From an uncultured Phycisphaerales bacterium (lineage in GTDB: Bacteria > Planctomycetota > Phycisphaerae > Sedimentisphaerales > Anaerobacaceae), in the NCBI GenBank assembly GCA_937927975.1, contig CALEZT010000259.1, positions 1 through 64,000 of the forward strand: a stretch of 64,000 nt of DNA. The letters are read 5' to 3'. This document shows positions 47,318-56,231 of the stretch, piece by piece (position 1 is the stretch's first letter; each line of letters opens with the position of its first letter). Under the pieces are notes generated by a model, which saw only the letters and a program-made list of their open reading frames with translations, had not been told where the DNA came from and searched no databases. The position numbers were made by a program, and so were the translations under genes.

Positions 47318-49468
47318 TCAGGGCCTCAGGAGGGTCTCCGCCAGGCGACGGATCTCGGGCAAGGACGGGTCGAGCTCGACCGCCCTGCGGACCAGGGCGG
47401 CCCCTTCCTGGCGACGGCCCGTCTGGATCAGCAGCAGGCCCAGATTGCCGTGCAGGCGGGCGTTGTTCGGCAGGATCGCCAGGCCCTCGCGACAGACCTT
47501 CTCGGCGTCCGCCAGCCGCCTGGCCTTGTAGCACAGCTCCGCCAGGTCCAGGTAGGCCGAGGCGTTGTCGGGCTCCAGGCGGATCGCCTTGCGGAAGAGC
47601 GCTTCGGCCTGGGTCGTGCGGCCCAGCTTGTTGTGGCACCAGCCCAGGTGGTAGCAGGCGGAGCCCGAGGTGGGCTTGATCGCCAGGAGCTTCTCGTACG
47701 CGACGATGGCGCCCGTCAGGTCGCCCTTGGCGCGGAGGACCGAGCCCAGCGAGTCGTAGGGCATGTGCGAGTGCGGCAGGAGCCTGTGCACGATGCGATA
47801 CTGCTGGAGCGAGGCGTCGTACTCTTTGAGGTCCTCCGCCAGCAACTGGCCATAGTCCCAGCGGAGACGCCAGTCGTCGGGGTATCGCTCGATCGTCTCG
47901 ACGTAGCGGCTCGCGAGGCCCTGCAACACCTCGGGCTTCAAGGCCTTCTGCTGCTGTTCGAGTTGGGCGGTCAGTCGCTCCATCTGCTCCTTGTGGCCGA
48001 GCTGGTTGGTAAACGGAGGCTTGGCCAGAAACCCGTGCACCACCATGCCCAGCGTCTCCTGGCAGCTCCAGTCGTTGTATCCCAGACGCTCGGCGCACCA
48101 TCGCTCGTCGGGGGTGGGGTTCACGGGCCGGACCTTGGGGAACCTCTCAAGGATCTGCGGCTCGAGCTGTTCCAGGACCGTGCGGGCGACGACGTGGTTG
48201 CCGCGGAAGGTCAGGTGCACGTGCTCGTGGAACAGGTCCTCGCCCGCCAAGCCGCGAGGGCTGTTGGCGTCGATTGCGCGGGCGACGTCGGCCAGGCGGA
48301 CGCCCTGGGCCTTGCGTCGATCCGCGACCGTTCTGATGATCTGGTTGATCCGCGTGTCGGCGCGGAAGCGAAGCGTGTCGAGGTCCAGGGCCCTGGCGTA
48401 GCCGGCGCGGGCGTTGTCGTAGTCCTCGATGCGTTCGTGGCAGCGGGCCAGGCGAAATTGCAGTTCCGCGTGGGAGTCGTCGATCTGCAAGGCCTTGCGG
48501 TACGAGGCAATCGCATCGGCGTCTTTGCCCTGCGTCTGGGCGATCGCGCCCTGCTTGTACGCGGCCTCCCAGTCCGTCCGCTGTTGGGCGGTCAGATCCG
48601 CGCGGTTCAGCGACGCAAACGGCGGACAATCCCGCAGGTTCGCGCCGACCGTGCAGAGGACGACGTGAGTTCCGCCGTCCCTCGCGAGCCGGCAGATGTC
48701 TTCGAGATTCCGCTGAAAGTGGCTGTACGTGGTCGCCATTCTCGGATCGTCGGCTCGGACCTGGTTGCCCAGGAACATGGCCATGCCGCGCCAGACCTGG
48801 GGTCCGCCCTCGGCGAGCCTGCGAGAGCCCATCGCGCTGACGAGTTGGCCGAGCTTGGTCGCCCGCAGACGGATGCCCGCGCGGATCAGGGGGAGGTTGG
48901 ACAAGGCCGAGGTCAGGACCGTGCCGGGTCCGTAGGGACCGACGACCTCGTTGTTGCCCATGTAGACCACGAAGAAGTCCGGTTCGTGCCGCACGCAGTC
49001 TCTGGCGATCTGGAGCACGACGTGCGAATTGATCGCAGCCATCGCGGCGGTGACCACTTCGAACCGGGCGTCGGGGAATCGCTCCTGGAGCATCGCCTCG
49101 AGGACGCGTCCGAATCGAAAGGCGTTGTTCGGGGCCCCCTGCGCTGCGGACTCGCCCAGCACGAAGATGCGACAGGTGTTCGCGGGCTTGGCGGCGGCAA
49201 AGAGGAACGGCTCGAACTCCCTCGCCAGGACCGGCGGGAAGAACCGCCATCCGAACTTGACGTTCTCGCCCAGGCAGGGCCGGCCTTCGACTTGGCAGGG
49301 GATCGCGACGCGGGGGCAGTATCCGTAGCCGAGCGCGCGAAGGCCCAGTTCCAGCAGTCCGAGGAAAAGCAGCGGCCCGACGACGACCGCGACGGTGCGA
49401 AAGAGCCAGACGCGTCCGCGAGAAGCTGGAGGCGTCCCTGCGGCCTTCCTTCTGGGCTTGTGCGCCAT
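47318..49468 (-). CDS. membrane-anchored SGNH-like hydrolase with TPR domain
   Basis: A 716-residue protein with one N-terminal membrane helix (near 24-46, VAVVVGPLLFLGLLELGLRAL). Residues 98-440 have an SGNH-hydrolase outline: Ser107 in FVLGESAAQG, the Asn/Gly region YMGNNEVVGPYG, and the closing HEHVHLTFRGN with the Asp/His-type catalytic pair partly visible. From about 470 on, TPR repeats (DDWRLRWDYGQLLAEDLKEY, YEKLLAIKPTSGSACYHLGW, FRKAIRLEPDNASAYLDLAE) run to the end. Similar proteins are found near carbamoyltransferase/SxtJ genes and may act on cell-surface glycans or their acyl groups; substrate not known. Confidence 0.78.
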   Translation of the reverse strand: MAHKPRRKAAGTPPASRGRVWLFRTVAVVVGPLLFLGLLELGLRALGYGYCPRVAIPCQVEGRPCLGENVKFGWRFFPPVLAREFEPFLFAAAKPANTCRIFVLGESAAQGAPNNAFRFGRVLEAMLQERFPDARFEVVTAAMAAINSHVVLQIARDCVRHEPDFFVVYMGNNEVVGPYGPGTVLTSALSNLPLIRAGIRLRATKLGQLVSAMGSRRLAEGGPQVWRGMAMFLGNQVRADDPRMATTYSHFQRNLEDICRLARDGGTHVVLCTVGANLRDCPPFASLNRADLTAQQRTDWEAAYKQGAIAQTQGKDADAIASYRKALQIDDSHAELQFRLARCHERIEDYDNARAGYARALDLDTLRFRADTRINQIIRTVADRRKAQGVRLADVARAIDANSPRGLAGEDLFHEHVHLTFRGNHVVARTVLEQLEPQILERFPKVRPVNPTPDERWCAERLGYNDWSCQETLGMVVHGFLAKPPFTNQLGHKEQMERLTAQLEQQQKALKPEVLQGLASRYVETIERYPDDWRLRWDYGQLLAEDLKEYDASLQQYRIVHRLLPHSHMPYDSLGSVLRAKGDLTGAIVAYEKLLAIKPTSGSACYHLGWCHNKLGRTTQAEALFRKAIRLEPDNASAYLDLAELCYKARRLADAEKVCREGLAILPNNARLHGNLGLLLIQTGRRQEGAALVRRAVELDPSLPEIRRLAETLLRP

Positions 49469-49518
49469 GGGCTACACTCCGTGACGAGGCGCTTGGGGAG
49501 CCGTCGATCGGCGCGCGA

Positions 49519-50625
49519 CTACTTGGCCGCGACGGCGTCCACTTCGATCTCGAACAGCAGTTCGTCCCGACACACGTCGTTTTCCGCAACGATCGCCGGG
49601 AACGGCGGGATGCCGCTCTCGTCGCAGTACCTGCGGAACAGAGGCGCGTCCTTGGCCCGCTTGAAGTAGACCAGCGAGCGGGTGACGTCGCCCCAGTCCA
49701 TCTCGCGGGAGCGGAGAATGGCCTGGACCACTTCCATCGTCTGGCGGATCTGGGCCATGGAATCGTTGAGAAAGACGCTCTTGCCGTGATCGTCGATGCT
49801 GGCGGTGCCGGAGATGTACATGCGGCGCAGGTCGGGCAGTTCCAACTCCACCGCCCGGCTGAACGAGCTGCCGTACGACGGGGCAGGCGACTGCATCGGC
49901 GAGGGGACCTCGAACGCGCTGACGTCGGGACTGTCGGTCTTGATCGCGAGCACCCCGGCCATGAGAGCGGCGCCCAGGAGGTTGCGGCCGCCGATCCCGG
50001 TGCTGGCGGGCAGGAGGCCTTCGAAGACCTTGTGCTGCGTGAAAAACTGGTTGCGGACGCTGTTGAATTCCTTGTACCAGCCGAGGATGTTGTCGTTGTA
50101 GAACCAGGTGCGAAGCACGTCGCTGAAGGCCATGGCGGAATTGTGAAGCAGGGTCTCCATCTGTTCGAAGATGGCGGTGGCCTGCTCGGGCCGTCCGGAC
50201 CGGATGTCCGAGGGCAGAAGGCCCGCGAGCCGACAGTACTGGACGGACCCGTCGTCGAAGATCGAGCCCGCCCGACGGCCGTTGATCGACAGCGGCCGAA
50301 CCGGGGCGCCGGAGACCGCCCAGACGTGCACGCCGCAGAGGTTATCGGTCCGGGAGTTCTCCACCCAGGCCAGAGGCACGCTGCCGCCCTCGACCGTCCT
50401 GGTCAGAGCCTGCACCGCGTTGCGGTCGGCCGGCGCGAAACCGAGCGTCTCGACGCACACGACCCGCGCATCGAGCTGGCGCAGCGTCTCCGCGGCTCTG
50501 TGGAACTGAGAATCCGGCGTCTCGCCTTTCTCAGGGGTGATCGTGATGAAGTGTTCTTGAACTTGATCCCGGCTAACCGTGGTGATATTCAAGCCCGACG
50601 CCACTCGTTTTTGAAAACTCGTCAA
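49519..50625 (-). CDS. FkbO/Hyg5-type chorismatase-like protein (RidA-related)
   Basis: About 368 residues. The second half shows a RidA/YjgF-type region and the FkbO/Hyg5 phrases RTWFYNDNILGWYKEFNSVR (near 185-205) and LPASTGIG, and the last 120 residues hold a further RidA-like domain (MYISGTASIDDHGKSVFLND). FkbO and Hyg5 convert chorismate to dihydroxycyclohexadiene carboxylate or 3-hydroxybenzoate plus pyruvate, feeding secondary metabolites. No biosynthetic partner genes are nearby, so the reaction here is uncertain. The start is taken at TTG 50625 (AGGAG 8 bases before); TTG 50646 is another choice. Confidence 0.72.
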   Translation of the reverse strand: MTSFQKRVASGLNITTVSRDQVQEHFITITPEKGETPDSQFHRAAETLRQLDARVVCVETLGFAPADRNAVQALTRTVEGGSVPLAWVENSRTDNLCGVHVWAVSGAPVRPLSINGRRAGSIFDDGSVQYCRLAGLLPSDIRSGRPEQATAIFEQMETLLHNSAMAFSDVLRTWFYNDNILGWYKEFNSVRNQFFTQHKVFEGLLPASTGIGGRNLLGAALMAGVLAIKTDSPDVSAFEVPSPMQSPAPSYGSSFSRAVELELPDLRRMYISGTASIDDHGKSVFLNDSMAQIRQTMEVVQAILRSREMDWGDVTRSLVYFKRAKDAPLFRRYCDESGIPPFPAIVAENDVCRDELLFEIEVDAVAAK

Positions 50626-50722
50626 TGCCGAAGCTCCTGCCTTCAACCCAGAATCGTCGCGGAACTCAAACCCTGATGATACCAGAAATGCCCCGCCGAC
50701 ACAAGGACTTTATCCGCGGGTC

Positions 50723-51544
50723 CTACTCGATGCGACGACGCCCCCGTTTGCGGGCCGGGGCTTCTCGCGGTCGCCCGCCGGCGGGCTTTCTGCGGACCCT
50801 GGGCCGCTTCTCGGCCGGACCGACCATGTGCTCGGTCGCGGTTCGTCGCAGGTACTCGACCTCCGACTTCGACATCGGACGGTACTGGCCGACGCCCAGG
50901 CCTTCGATCTTGATATTGCCGATCCGCGTCCGCCTCAGCGACTCGACGGACAGGCCCACGCTGGCCAGCATGCGCCGGATCTGGCGGTTGAGGCCCTGGC
51001 GGATCGTGATCTCGATGTGGGCTTCCTCCCGGCCGTTATGGAGCACCTTGACGGTGGCTTGGCCGGTCTTGCCCTCGGCCAGGTAGACCCCCTTCCTGAG
51101 CCGCTCGACAGCGGCATCGTCCAGGTGTCCATTCACGCGGGCCACGTAGGTCTTGGGTACCTTGTACCGCGGATGCGTCAGGAGGTTGGTCAGTTCCGAA
51201 TCGTTGGTCAGGATCAGCAGGCCCATCGTATCGGCGTCCAGCCGGCCCACGCAGAAGACCCGTTCGGAGGTGGGCGCCAGGCTCACCGCGCTGGGCCTGC
51301 CCTGTGGGTCGTGGCTGGTGCTGATGACGCCTTTGGGCTTGTTGACCAGAAAATACACCCGATCGGGCGATTTGAGCCGCCGGCCGCTGACGGTGATCTG
51401 GTCGTTCTCGGGGTCCGCGAAGGCAGGCAGCTCATCGACGACCTTGCCGTTGACGCGGACCACACCTTGGAGGATCAACTCCTCGCACTGCCGCCGGGAG
51501 GCCACCCCGGCCGATGCCATCACTTTTTGAAGACGCTCTTTCAT
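50723..51544 (-). CDS. rluB: pseudouridine synthase, RluB/RsuA family
   Basis: A 273-residue rRNA or tRNA modification enzyme. Residues 1-60 are an S4 RNA-binding domain (ERLQKVMASAGVASRRQCEE). The catalytic Asp lies in GRLDADTMGLLILTNDSEL near 97-115. Residues 160-190 have the closing RQGLNRQIRRMLASVGLSV. A basic C-terminal tail follows (about 245-273, rich in Arg and Lys). The stop of the preceding gene overlaps its start. The exact target uridine is not visible. Confidence 0.88.
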   Translation of the reverse strand: MKERLQKVMASAGVASRRQCEELILQGVVRVNGKVVDELPAFADPENDQITVSGRRLKSPDRVYFLVNKPKGVISTSHDPQGRPSAVSLAPTSERVFCVGRLDADTMGLLILTNDSELTNLLTHPRYKVPKTYVARVNGHLDDAAVERLRKGVYLAEGKTGQATVKVLHNGREEAHIEITIRQGLNRQIRRMLASVGLSVESLRRTRIGNIKIEGLGVGQYRPMSKSEVEYLRRTATEHMVGPAEKRPRVRRKPAGGRPREAPARKRGRRRIE

Positions 51545-52419
51545 TTCCAGTAGATTATCCCGACACACACAATGACCCAGACCAGCACGCCGATCTGGAA
51601 CGGCCGATCCCGCAGGATCAGCTTGACCGGGTCCGAGTACAGACCCTTTTGCGTCAACGCGCTGAAACGAAAGATACAATACAACACGATGAAGGATGTG
51701 TACACAAGACTATTCGTGCCGAACCGCTCGATGGTTTCGGAATCCATCGCGTACATCAGAAAGCAGATCACCGCCAGGACGCTGCTGACGTCGAGCATGT
51801 GGGCCAGCAGTTCCGGCGTGTACTCGCCCAGGGTCCTGCGGAAGGCCTCGCTGTTGGCCTGGAGCTGGGCGATCTCGCCCCGGCGTTTGCTGAAGGCCAG
51901 AAACAGCGTCAGCGCGAACGTGCACACCACCAGCCAGGGCGAGATGAACACGTCGATCACCACCGCCCCGGCCACCGCACGCAGACAGAAGCCCACCGCG
52001 ATGATCGCACAGTCCAGGATCATCACGTGCTTGAGTCCGAAGGAATAGAGGACCATCAGCACGCTGTAGCCCAGGACGATCCCCGCCAGCGCCGGGGAGA
52101 GCACGAGACTGCCAACCAGCGCCGGCACGATGCAGGCGACCGCGACGATCCCGGCGGTCCTGACGCTCACACGACCCGACGCGATCGGCCTGGTCCGGCG
52201 CTCGGGGTGGATGCTGTCGGTGTTGCGGTCGCGGATGTCGTTGACGATATAGATGGCCGACGCAGCCAGGGAAAAGCAGACGAAGGCCCCCGCCGACCGG
52301 CCGACCGCCGAGAGCACCTGTTCGAACGGGCCCGCGAGCTGCCGGCTGAAGACCAGGGCCGCGAACACGAACACGTTTTTCACCCAGTGAACGGGCCTGA
52401 GGAGCGAAAGCAACGCCAT
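51541..52419 (-). CDS. UbiA-family prenyltransferase (decaprenyl-phosphate phosphoribosyltransferase-like)
   Basis: A 292-residue membrane protein with about eight to nine helices. The first acidic motif is YIVNDIRDRNTDSIHPERRT near 58-76, the DxxxD-type site that binds prenyl diphosphate through magnesium; the second lies in HVMILDCAIIAVGFCLRAVA near 130-149. The pattern resembles DPPR synthase/UbiA-like proteins that transfer phosphoribose to a lipid carrier, not the quinone prenyltransferases. It lies before rluB with overlapping codons. Confidence 0.8.
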   Translation of the reverse strand: MALLSLLRPVHWVKNVFVFAALVFSRQLAGPFEQVLSAVGRSAGAFVCFSLAASAIYIVNDIRDRNTDSIHPERRTRPIASGRVSVRTAGIVAVACIVPALVGSLVLSPALAGIVLGYSVLMVLYSFGLKHVMILDCAIIAVGFCLRAVAGAVVIDVFISPWLVVCTFALTLFLAFSKRRGEIAQLQANSEAFRRTLGEYTPELLAHMLDVSSVLAVICFLMYAMDSETIERFGTNSLVYTSFIVLYCIFRFSALTQKGLYSDPVKLILRDRPFQIGVLVWVIVCVGIIYWK

Positions 52420-52427
52420 GATCTACT

Positions 52428-52535
52428 ATGTACGATTTACTATTTTCAATTTAGTCCCTGCGACGATCCGCAGACGAGAGCCGCTGAAGTGACAAATAGT
52501 AATTCGCAAGTAGTGAATCGTAAATCCCAAAATAC
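52428..52535. repeat. TTTACTATT-word palindromic element
   Basis: TACGATTTACTATTTT on the left and AATAGTAATTCG then AGTGAATCGTAAAT on the right form an imperfect palindrome around a GC-rich centre (GCGACGATCCGCAGACG). It lies in the 400-base gap between divergent genes. Confidence 0.7.
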
Positions 52536-52742
52536 CGCGGTCTGCGATCCGGACGACCCGCGTTCCGGCCAGACCGACATCTGTTGACACGGTTTTCGTG
52601 CGTCGTGCGACCTTGCCACGACGTTATCGGACGCCCGTCCAGAACGCACAATCGATAAACTCGGAAACCTGGCGAAAGCCACGACTGAGCGACGATTCTT
52701 TCTTAGTCCTTTCTTGCCTGCGAGTTGCGCCGTTGTTTTTTC

Positions 52743-52771
52743 TTGACGCACGGCCCCGCAAACGCGATAAT
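52743..52771 (+). promoter_or_regulatory. promoter for the coiled-coil membrane protein
   Basis: TTGACG and GATAAT are 17 bases apart, with the transcript starting about 48 bases before the ATG. Confidence 0.65.
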
Positions 52772-52825
52772 ATGGCTAAATTAGCAGTTTTGGGAGATGC
52801 CCGGGTTTACCAAGGAGTTTTTTTT

Positions 52826-54325
52826 ATGCCTCCAGGCAAAAGACGCCAAAGCAACGCCATGCTCTACACCCTCATCACGTTCGTCGGGCTGTTCATTGTC
52901 GCGACGACGGTTGCGGTCGTTTACTACGTCAAGGCCGAGGAACTCCGCACCAGCCGTGATGACCTCCAGGAGCAGGTGGACTCCCTGGCGAACAAGGAAG
53001 AGGTCCGCACCCTGGGCAGCATCGTCGGGGCCAAAATGCCCGGGCACAGCAATCTGGGGACCATGGTCGAGCATCTGAACTCCATGGTCCGCCTGGTCAA
53101 GGGCGACCCGATCCCCGCGACCTCTGCTGAGGTGAAGGTCGCCAACGCGGCCAAGCTCATCGATCCCCTGCTGGAAGGCGCGAAGGCCTTCATCCCGCTG
53201 CCGGTTCCCCCGGCGCCCGACCCCAACACGATCGATCCCAATAACCCGCCGGATCCGAACGAGGTCAAGCCCCCTCAGGTGGCCCTGACCAGTCTGATCC
53301 GGGACCTGCTGACCAAGCTGGGGCAAACAACCACCCAGAGAGACACGGCCGAAGAGCAGCTCGGGACCCTCCGCAAACGGTTCGACGACGCCATCGCGAC
53401 CATGCAGAAGACCGAGCAGAACCTCACGACCAAGGTCGCTGAGTATTACCAGCAGGTCCAGGACATCAAGACCGACTACAACAACCTTCGGGTCCTCGTG
53501 CAGCAGAACTCCGACGAGCGGGCCCAAACCCTGCTCGGCCAACTGGAAAACGCGCGGTCCGAGTCCAGCCAGTTGAATCAGGACCTGCTCAAGGCCAGGG
53601 CCGAACTGACCATGAACCAGGGCAAGCTTTCGGAAGCCTTGGCGGCGGTCAAGAGCATCAAGCCGACGCCGGACATCGAGTCCACCGCCTTCAAGGCCGA
53701 CGGCGAGGTCATCCTGGTCGATGAGCCCGCCGGGATCATCCACATCAATCTGGGCACCGAAGACCGCCTCTATCGCGGCTTGACATTCTCCGTGTACGAC
53801 CGAGCGGGCGGCATTCCCCGCGACGGCAAGCCCAAGGCCCAGGTGGAAGTTTTGGCCATGGAACGACGGGTGGCGACCGCTCGCATCCTGTCGTGGGACC
53901 GCAGGAATCCGATCGCTCTGGGCGACTTGGCCGCGAACCTGATCTGGGACGCCGGACGGCAGAACCAGTTCGTGGTCGCCGGGGAGTTCGACCTCGATCG
54001 CGACGGCAAAACGGACTACGACGGGGTCACGAAGATCGAAGCCCTGATCGGCAAATGGGGCGGCACCGTCTCGCAGGACATCTCCGCAGACACCGATTAC
54101 GTGATCCTGGGCAGCAATCCTGTAGTCCCCAACGAGCCGACGCTCGAAGAGCAGTCGGAAGATCCGCTGGCGATGCAGCGGTACAACACGGCCCGCCAGG
54201 CGAGCGCCCGTTATCAGGAGATTCGCCAGCGGGCGGAGTCCCTGTACGTTCCGATCTTCAACTACGACCGATTCCTGGCCTTCACCGGCTACGCCACCGA
54301 GGTCGCCAAGCCGGGAGCATTCTAA
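52826..54325 (+). CDS. membrane-anchored coiled-coil protein, unknown family
   Basis: A 499-residue protein. One N-terminal helix (near 13-36, YTLITFVGLFIVATTVAVVYY) anchors it, probably with the bulk outside. Two coiled coils, about 38-58 and 165-275 (RDTAEEQLGTLRKRFDDAIA, QLENARSESSQLNQDLLKAR), flank a Pro/Asn/Asp-rich linker (PAPDPNTIDPNNPPDPNEV). The C-terminus (about 290-490) is beta-rich and hydrophilic with no motif I know. AAGGAG lies 8 bases before the ATG across a T-run. It has its own promoter and strong terminator. A structural role in the envelope is an inference. Confidence 0.78.
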   Translation: MPPGKRRQSNAMLYTLITFVGLFIVATTVAVVYYVKAEELRTSRDDLQEQVDSLANKEEVRTLGSIVGAKMPGHSNLGTMVEHLNSMVRLVKGDPIPATSAEVKVANAAKLIDPLLEGAKAFIPLPVPPAPDPNTIDPNNPPDPNEVKPPQVALTSLIRDLLTKLGQTTTQRDTAEEQLGTLRKRFDDAIATMQKTEQNLTTKVAEYYQQVQDIKTDYNNLRVLVQQNSDERAQTLLGQLENARSESSQLNQDLLKARAELTMNQGKLSEALAAVKSIKPTPDIESTAFKADGEVILVDEPAGIIHINLGTEDRLYRGLTFSVYDRAGGIPRDGKPKAQVEVLAMERRVATARILSWDRRNPIALGDLAANLIWDAGRQNQFVVAGEFDLDRDGKTDYDGVTKIEALIGKWGGTVSQDISADTDYVILGSNPVVPNEPTLEEQSEDPLAMQRYNTARQASARYQEIRQRAESLYVPIFNYDRFLAFTGYATEVAKPGAF

Positions 54326-54367
54326 GACTTCAGACGATCTCGCGATTCGACGCGAGCAATGCCACGC

Positions 54368-54425
54368 AAGGCTGCCGGGGTTGCCCAAGAAGGATCAGGC
54401 AACTGCGGCAGCCTTGACTTTTTTC
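54368..54425 (+). terminator. intrinsic terminator after the coiled-coil protein
   Basis: AAGGCTGCCG and CGGCAGCCTT form a perfect 10-pair outer stem, GTTGCC and GGCAAC an inner stem, followed by GACTTTTTT. Confidence 0.85.
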
Positions 54426-54433
54426 CGCCCTCA

Positions 54434-55129
54434 TTACATCGGAGGCTCCACTCCAATCGAGGCAACGTGGAGCTCGCCGACATAGCCCTCGGCCTCGGGC
54501 CACGCGAGGAAGCCCTTCTTGACCGCCACGAAGGTAACCGTGTACGCGGCGCGGATCGCGGCGCCGAGAGGCCGACCGGTGTCGCAATCGAGCCCTGAGG
54601 GGATGTCCACCGCCAGGATGGGCCGACCGAGGGCGTTGATCGCCTCGACGACCGCCAGGTACTCAGGACGCAGTTGCCCGCGCAGACCCGTTCCGAACAG
54701 GGCATCTACGATCAGACTGGCGTCGCCGCCAAATCGCCTGATCGAAGCCTCAGCCTCTTCGCTGAGAGGGTCCACGCACTCGACGCGATGCCCGAGGCGT
54801 TCCAGGACGTCGAGGTTGATCCGGGCGTCGCCCTGGACCTTGGCAGGGTCGCCGCACAAGACCACGGTCGTCGGAATGCCTGCGTTGAGCAGATGCCGCG
54901 CGATCACGTAGCCGTCGCCGCCATTATTGCCCACGCCGCAGAAGATGCAGACCCTCCGATCCGCGGCTTGCGCCAGTTTCCGCATCGCCAGTTCGGCGCA
55001 ACTGCGCCCGGCGTTCTCCATGAGCACCACGCCGGGAATGCCGATCTCCTCGATCGCCCAAGCGTCCACCCGCCGCACCTCATCCCGGCTCATCACGCGA
55101 AATGTCTTGTCCGGCCTGTACTCTACCAT
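54434..55129 (-). CDS. nnrE: NAD(P)H-hydrate epimerase
   Basis: A 231-residue YjeF_N-type protein that interconverts the R and S forms of damaged hydrated NAD(P)H. Motifs: VVLMENAGRSCAELAM near 34-49, CGVGNNGGDGYVIARHL near 63-79 (nucleotide loop), VDALFGTGLRG near 140-150, and AVDIPSGLDCDTGRPLG near 173-189. The NADHX dehydratase domain often fused to it is absent. ATG 55129 is preferred over 55138 because AGGAG lies 9 bases before it, whereas it abuts the earlier codon. It is convergent with the coiled-coil gene. Confidence 0.88.
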   Translation of the reverse strand: MVEYRPDKTFRVMSRDEVRRVDAWAIEEIGIPGVVLMENAGRSCAELAMRKLAQAADRRVCIFCGVGNNGGDGYVIARHLLNAGIPTTVVLCGDPAKVQGDARINLDVLERLGHRVECVDPLSEEAEASIRRFGGDASLIVDALFGTGLRGQLRPEYLAVVEAINALGRPILAVDIPSGLDCDTGRPLGAAIRAAYTVTFVAVKKGFLAWPEAEGYVGELHVASIGVEPPM

Positions 55130-55227
55130 CCGTCGCATCTCCTGTACTCGTCAGTCTGGAGTCCGTCCTCGGGAATCGAATCCTACCCTGGGCCTTCGCA
55201 AAGCTCAACCGGGTGCGGCCTGGCAAA

Positions 55228-55256
55228 TTGACGATGTCGCATCGGCCTGCTACAAT
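55228..55256 (+). promoter_or_regulatory. promoter for surE
   Basis: TTGACG and TACAAT are 17 bases apart, with a leader of about 110 bases before the ATG at 55374. Confidence 0.6.
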
Positions 55257-55373
55257 ACGCCGCGTGATGGGACGACGGTGGCAGGCAGCGTCCTTCCGAT
55301 AGGATATTTCACGAGGCCTGGAAAATATACGGTCGCCCCTACTGCGCGGGCGCCGACGAGGACCGAAACGACG

Positions 55374-56144
55374 ATGCGAATACTACTGACGAATGACGAT
55401 GGGATTTTCGCCCCCGGCCTGGCGGCCCTCTACAAACGACTCGTTGCGATCGGCGACGTGACCGTCGTCGCTCCGACGGAAGGCTGGTCCGGGGCCAGTC
55501 ACAGCATCACGTTCGCCGAGCCGCTGGCGTGCATGAAGGTGAGCATCGAGGGCCTGTTCACCGGTTTCGGCGTCCACGGCTCGCCCGCCGACTGCGTGAA
55601 GCTGGCCGCCATGGAGCTTCACAAAGGCCCGATCGACCTGGTGGTCGCAGGCATCAACCACGGCGCCAACGTCGGGATCAACGTCTACTACTCGGGGACC
55701 GTGGCTGCTGCGATGGAGGCGGCGTTCCTGCGAATCCCGTCGGTGGCCCTGAGCGTGGCCGCTGAGGAACACACCGACTTCGAAAGGGCCGCGGAGCACG
55801 GGATCGCGGTGCTCAAGAGGCTGCTTCCACTCCAGGCGGGCGACGTGATGAACGTCAACGTCCCCCTGCTGTCGGCGGGCAAGCCGCGAGGCGTCCGCGT
55901 GGTCCCGCAGGCGACGTCGGGATTCCACGAGTACTACGTTCCGCACGGCGACGGGACGGGGGAGTTCGTCTTTCGCCTGGCCGGCGGCGCTCCTCGTGCG
56001 GAGAAAGAACCCGCGGACACGACGACGCTGGCCGACGGCTACATCACTGTCACGCCTTTGAAGCCGGACATGACCGACCACAAGAAGGCCCTCGCGCTGA
56101 AGGCGAAGCTCGACGCGGAGCCAGGAGCGCAGAGAGATGTGTGA
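55374..56144 (+). CDS. surE: 5'/3'-nucleotidase SurE
   Basis: A 256-residue SurE, a metal-dependent phosphatase for nucleoside monophosphates and short polyphosphates. The metal site starts with NDDGIFAPG at residues 7-15, followed by WSGASHSIT near 40-48 and GINHGANVG near 90-98, then YSGTVAAAMEAAF near 102-114. The last 30 residues are charged and beyond the usual core. It leads a run with the ACT-domain and UPF0210 genes. Confidence 0.92.
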   Translation: MRILLTNDDGIFAPGLAALYKRLVAIGDVTVVAPTEGWSGASHSITFAEPLACMKVSIEGLFTGFGVHGSPADCVKLAAMELHKGPIDLVVAGINHGANVGINVYYSGTVAAAMEAAFLRIPSVALSVAAEEHTDFERAAEHGIAVLKRLLPLQAGDVMNVNVPLLSAGKPRGVRVVPQATSGFHEYYVPHGDGTGEFVFRLAGGAPRAEKEPADTTTLADGYITVTPLKPDMTDHKKALALKAKLDAEPGAQRDV

Positions 56145-56222
56145 TTTGTGATCTTTGATTGTCGATTGCAGGTTCGCCGCTGTTCAAATCAACAATCAAC
56201 CATCAGCGATCAACCATTCCAA
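56145..56222. repeat. TTGATTGT-word palindromic spacer
   Basis: TTTGATTGTCGATTG on the left and CAACAATCAACCATC on the right form an imperfect palindrome in the gap between surE and the ACT gene, ending 10 bases before the next ATG. Confidence 0.65.
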
Positions 56223-56231
56223 AGGACTGCT

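Noticed and set aside
46664..49669. A 1001-codon plus-strand frame
   Set aside because: It is the reverse shadow of the ATPase, SGNH-TPR and FkbO-like genes; its composition is typical of antisense reading in GC-rich DNA.
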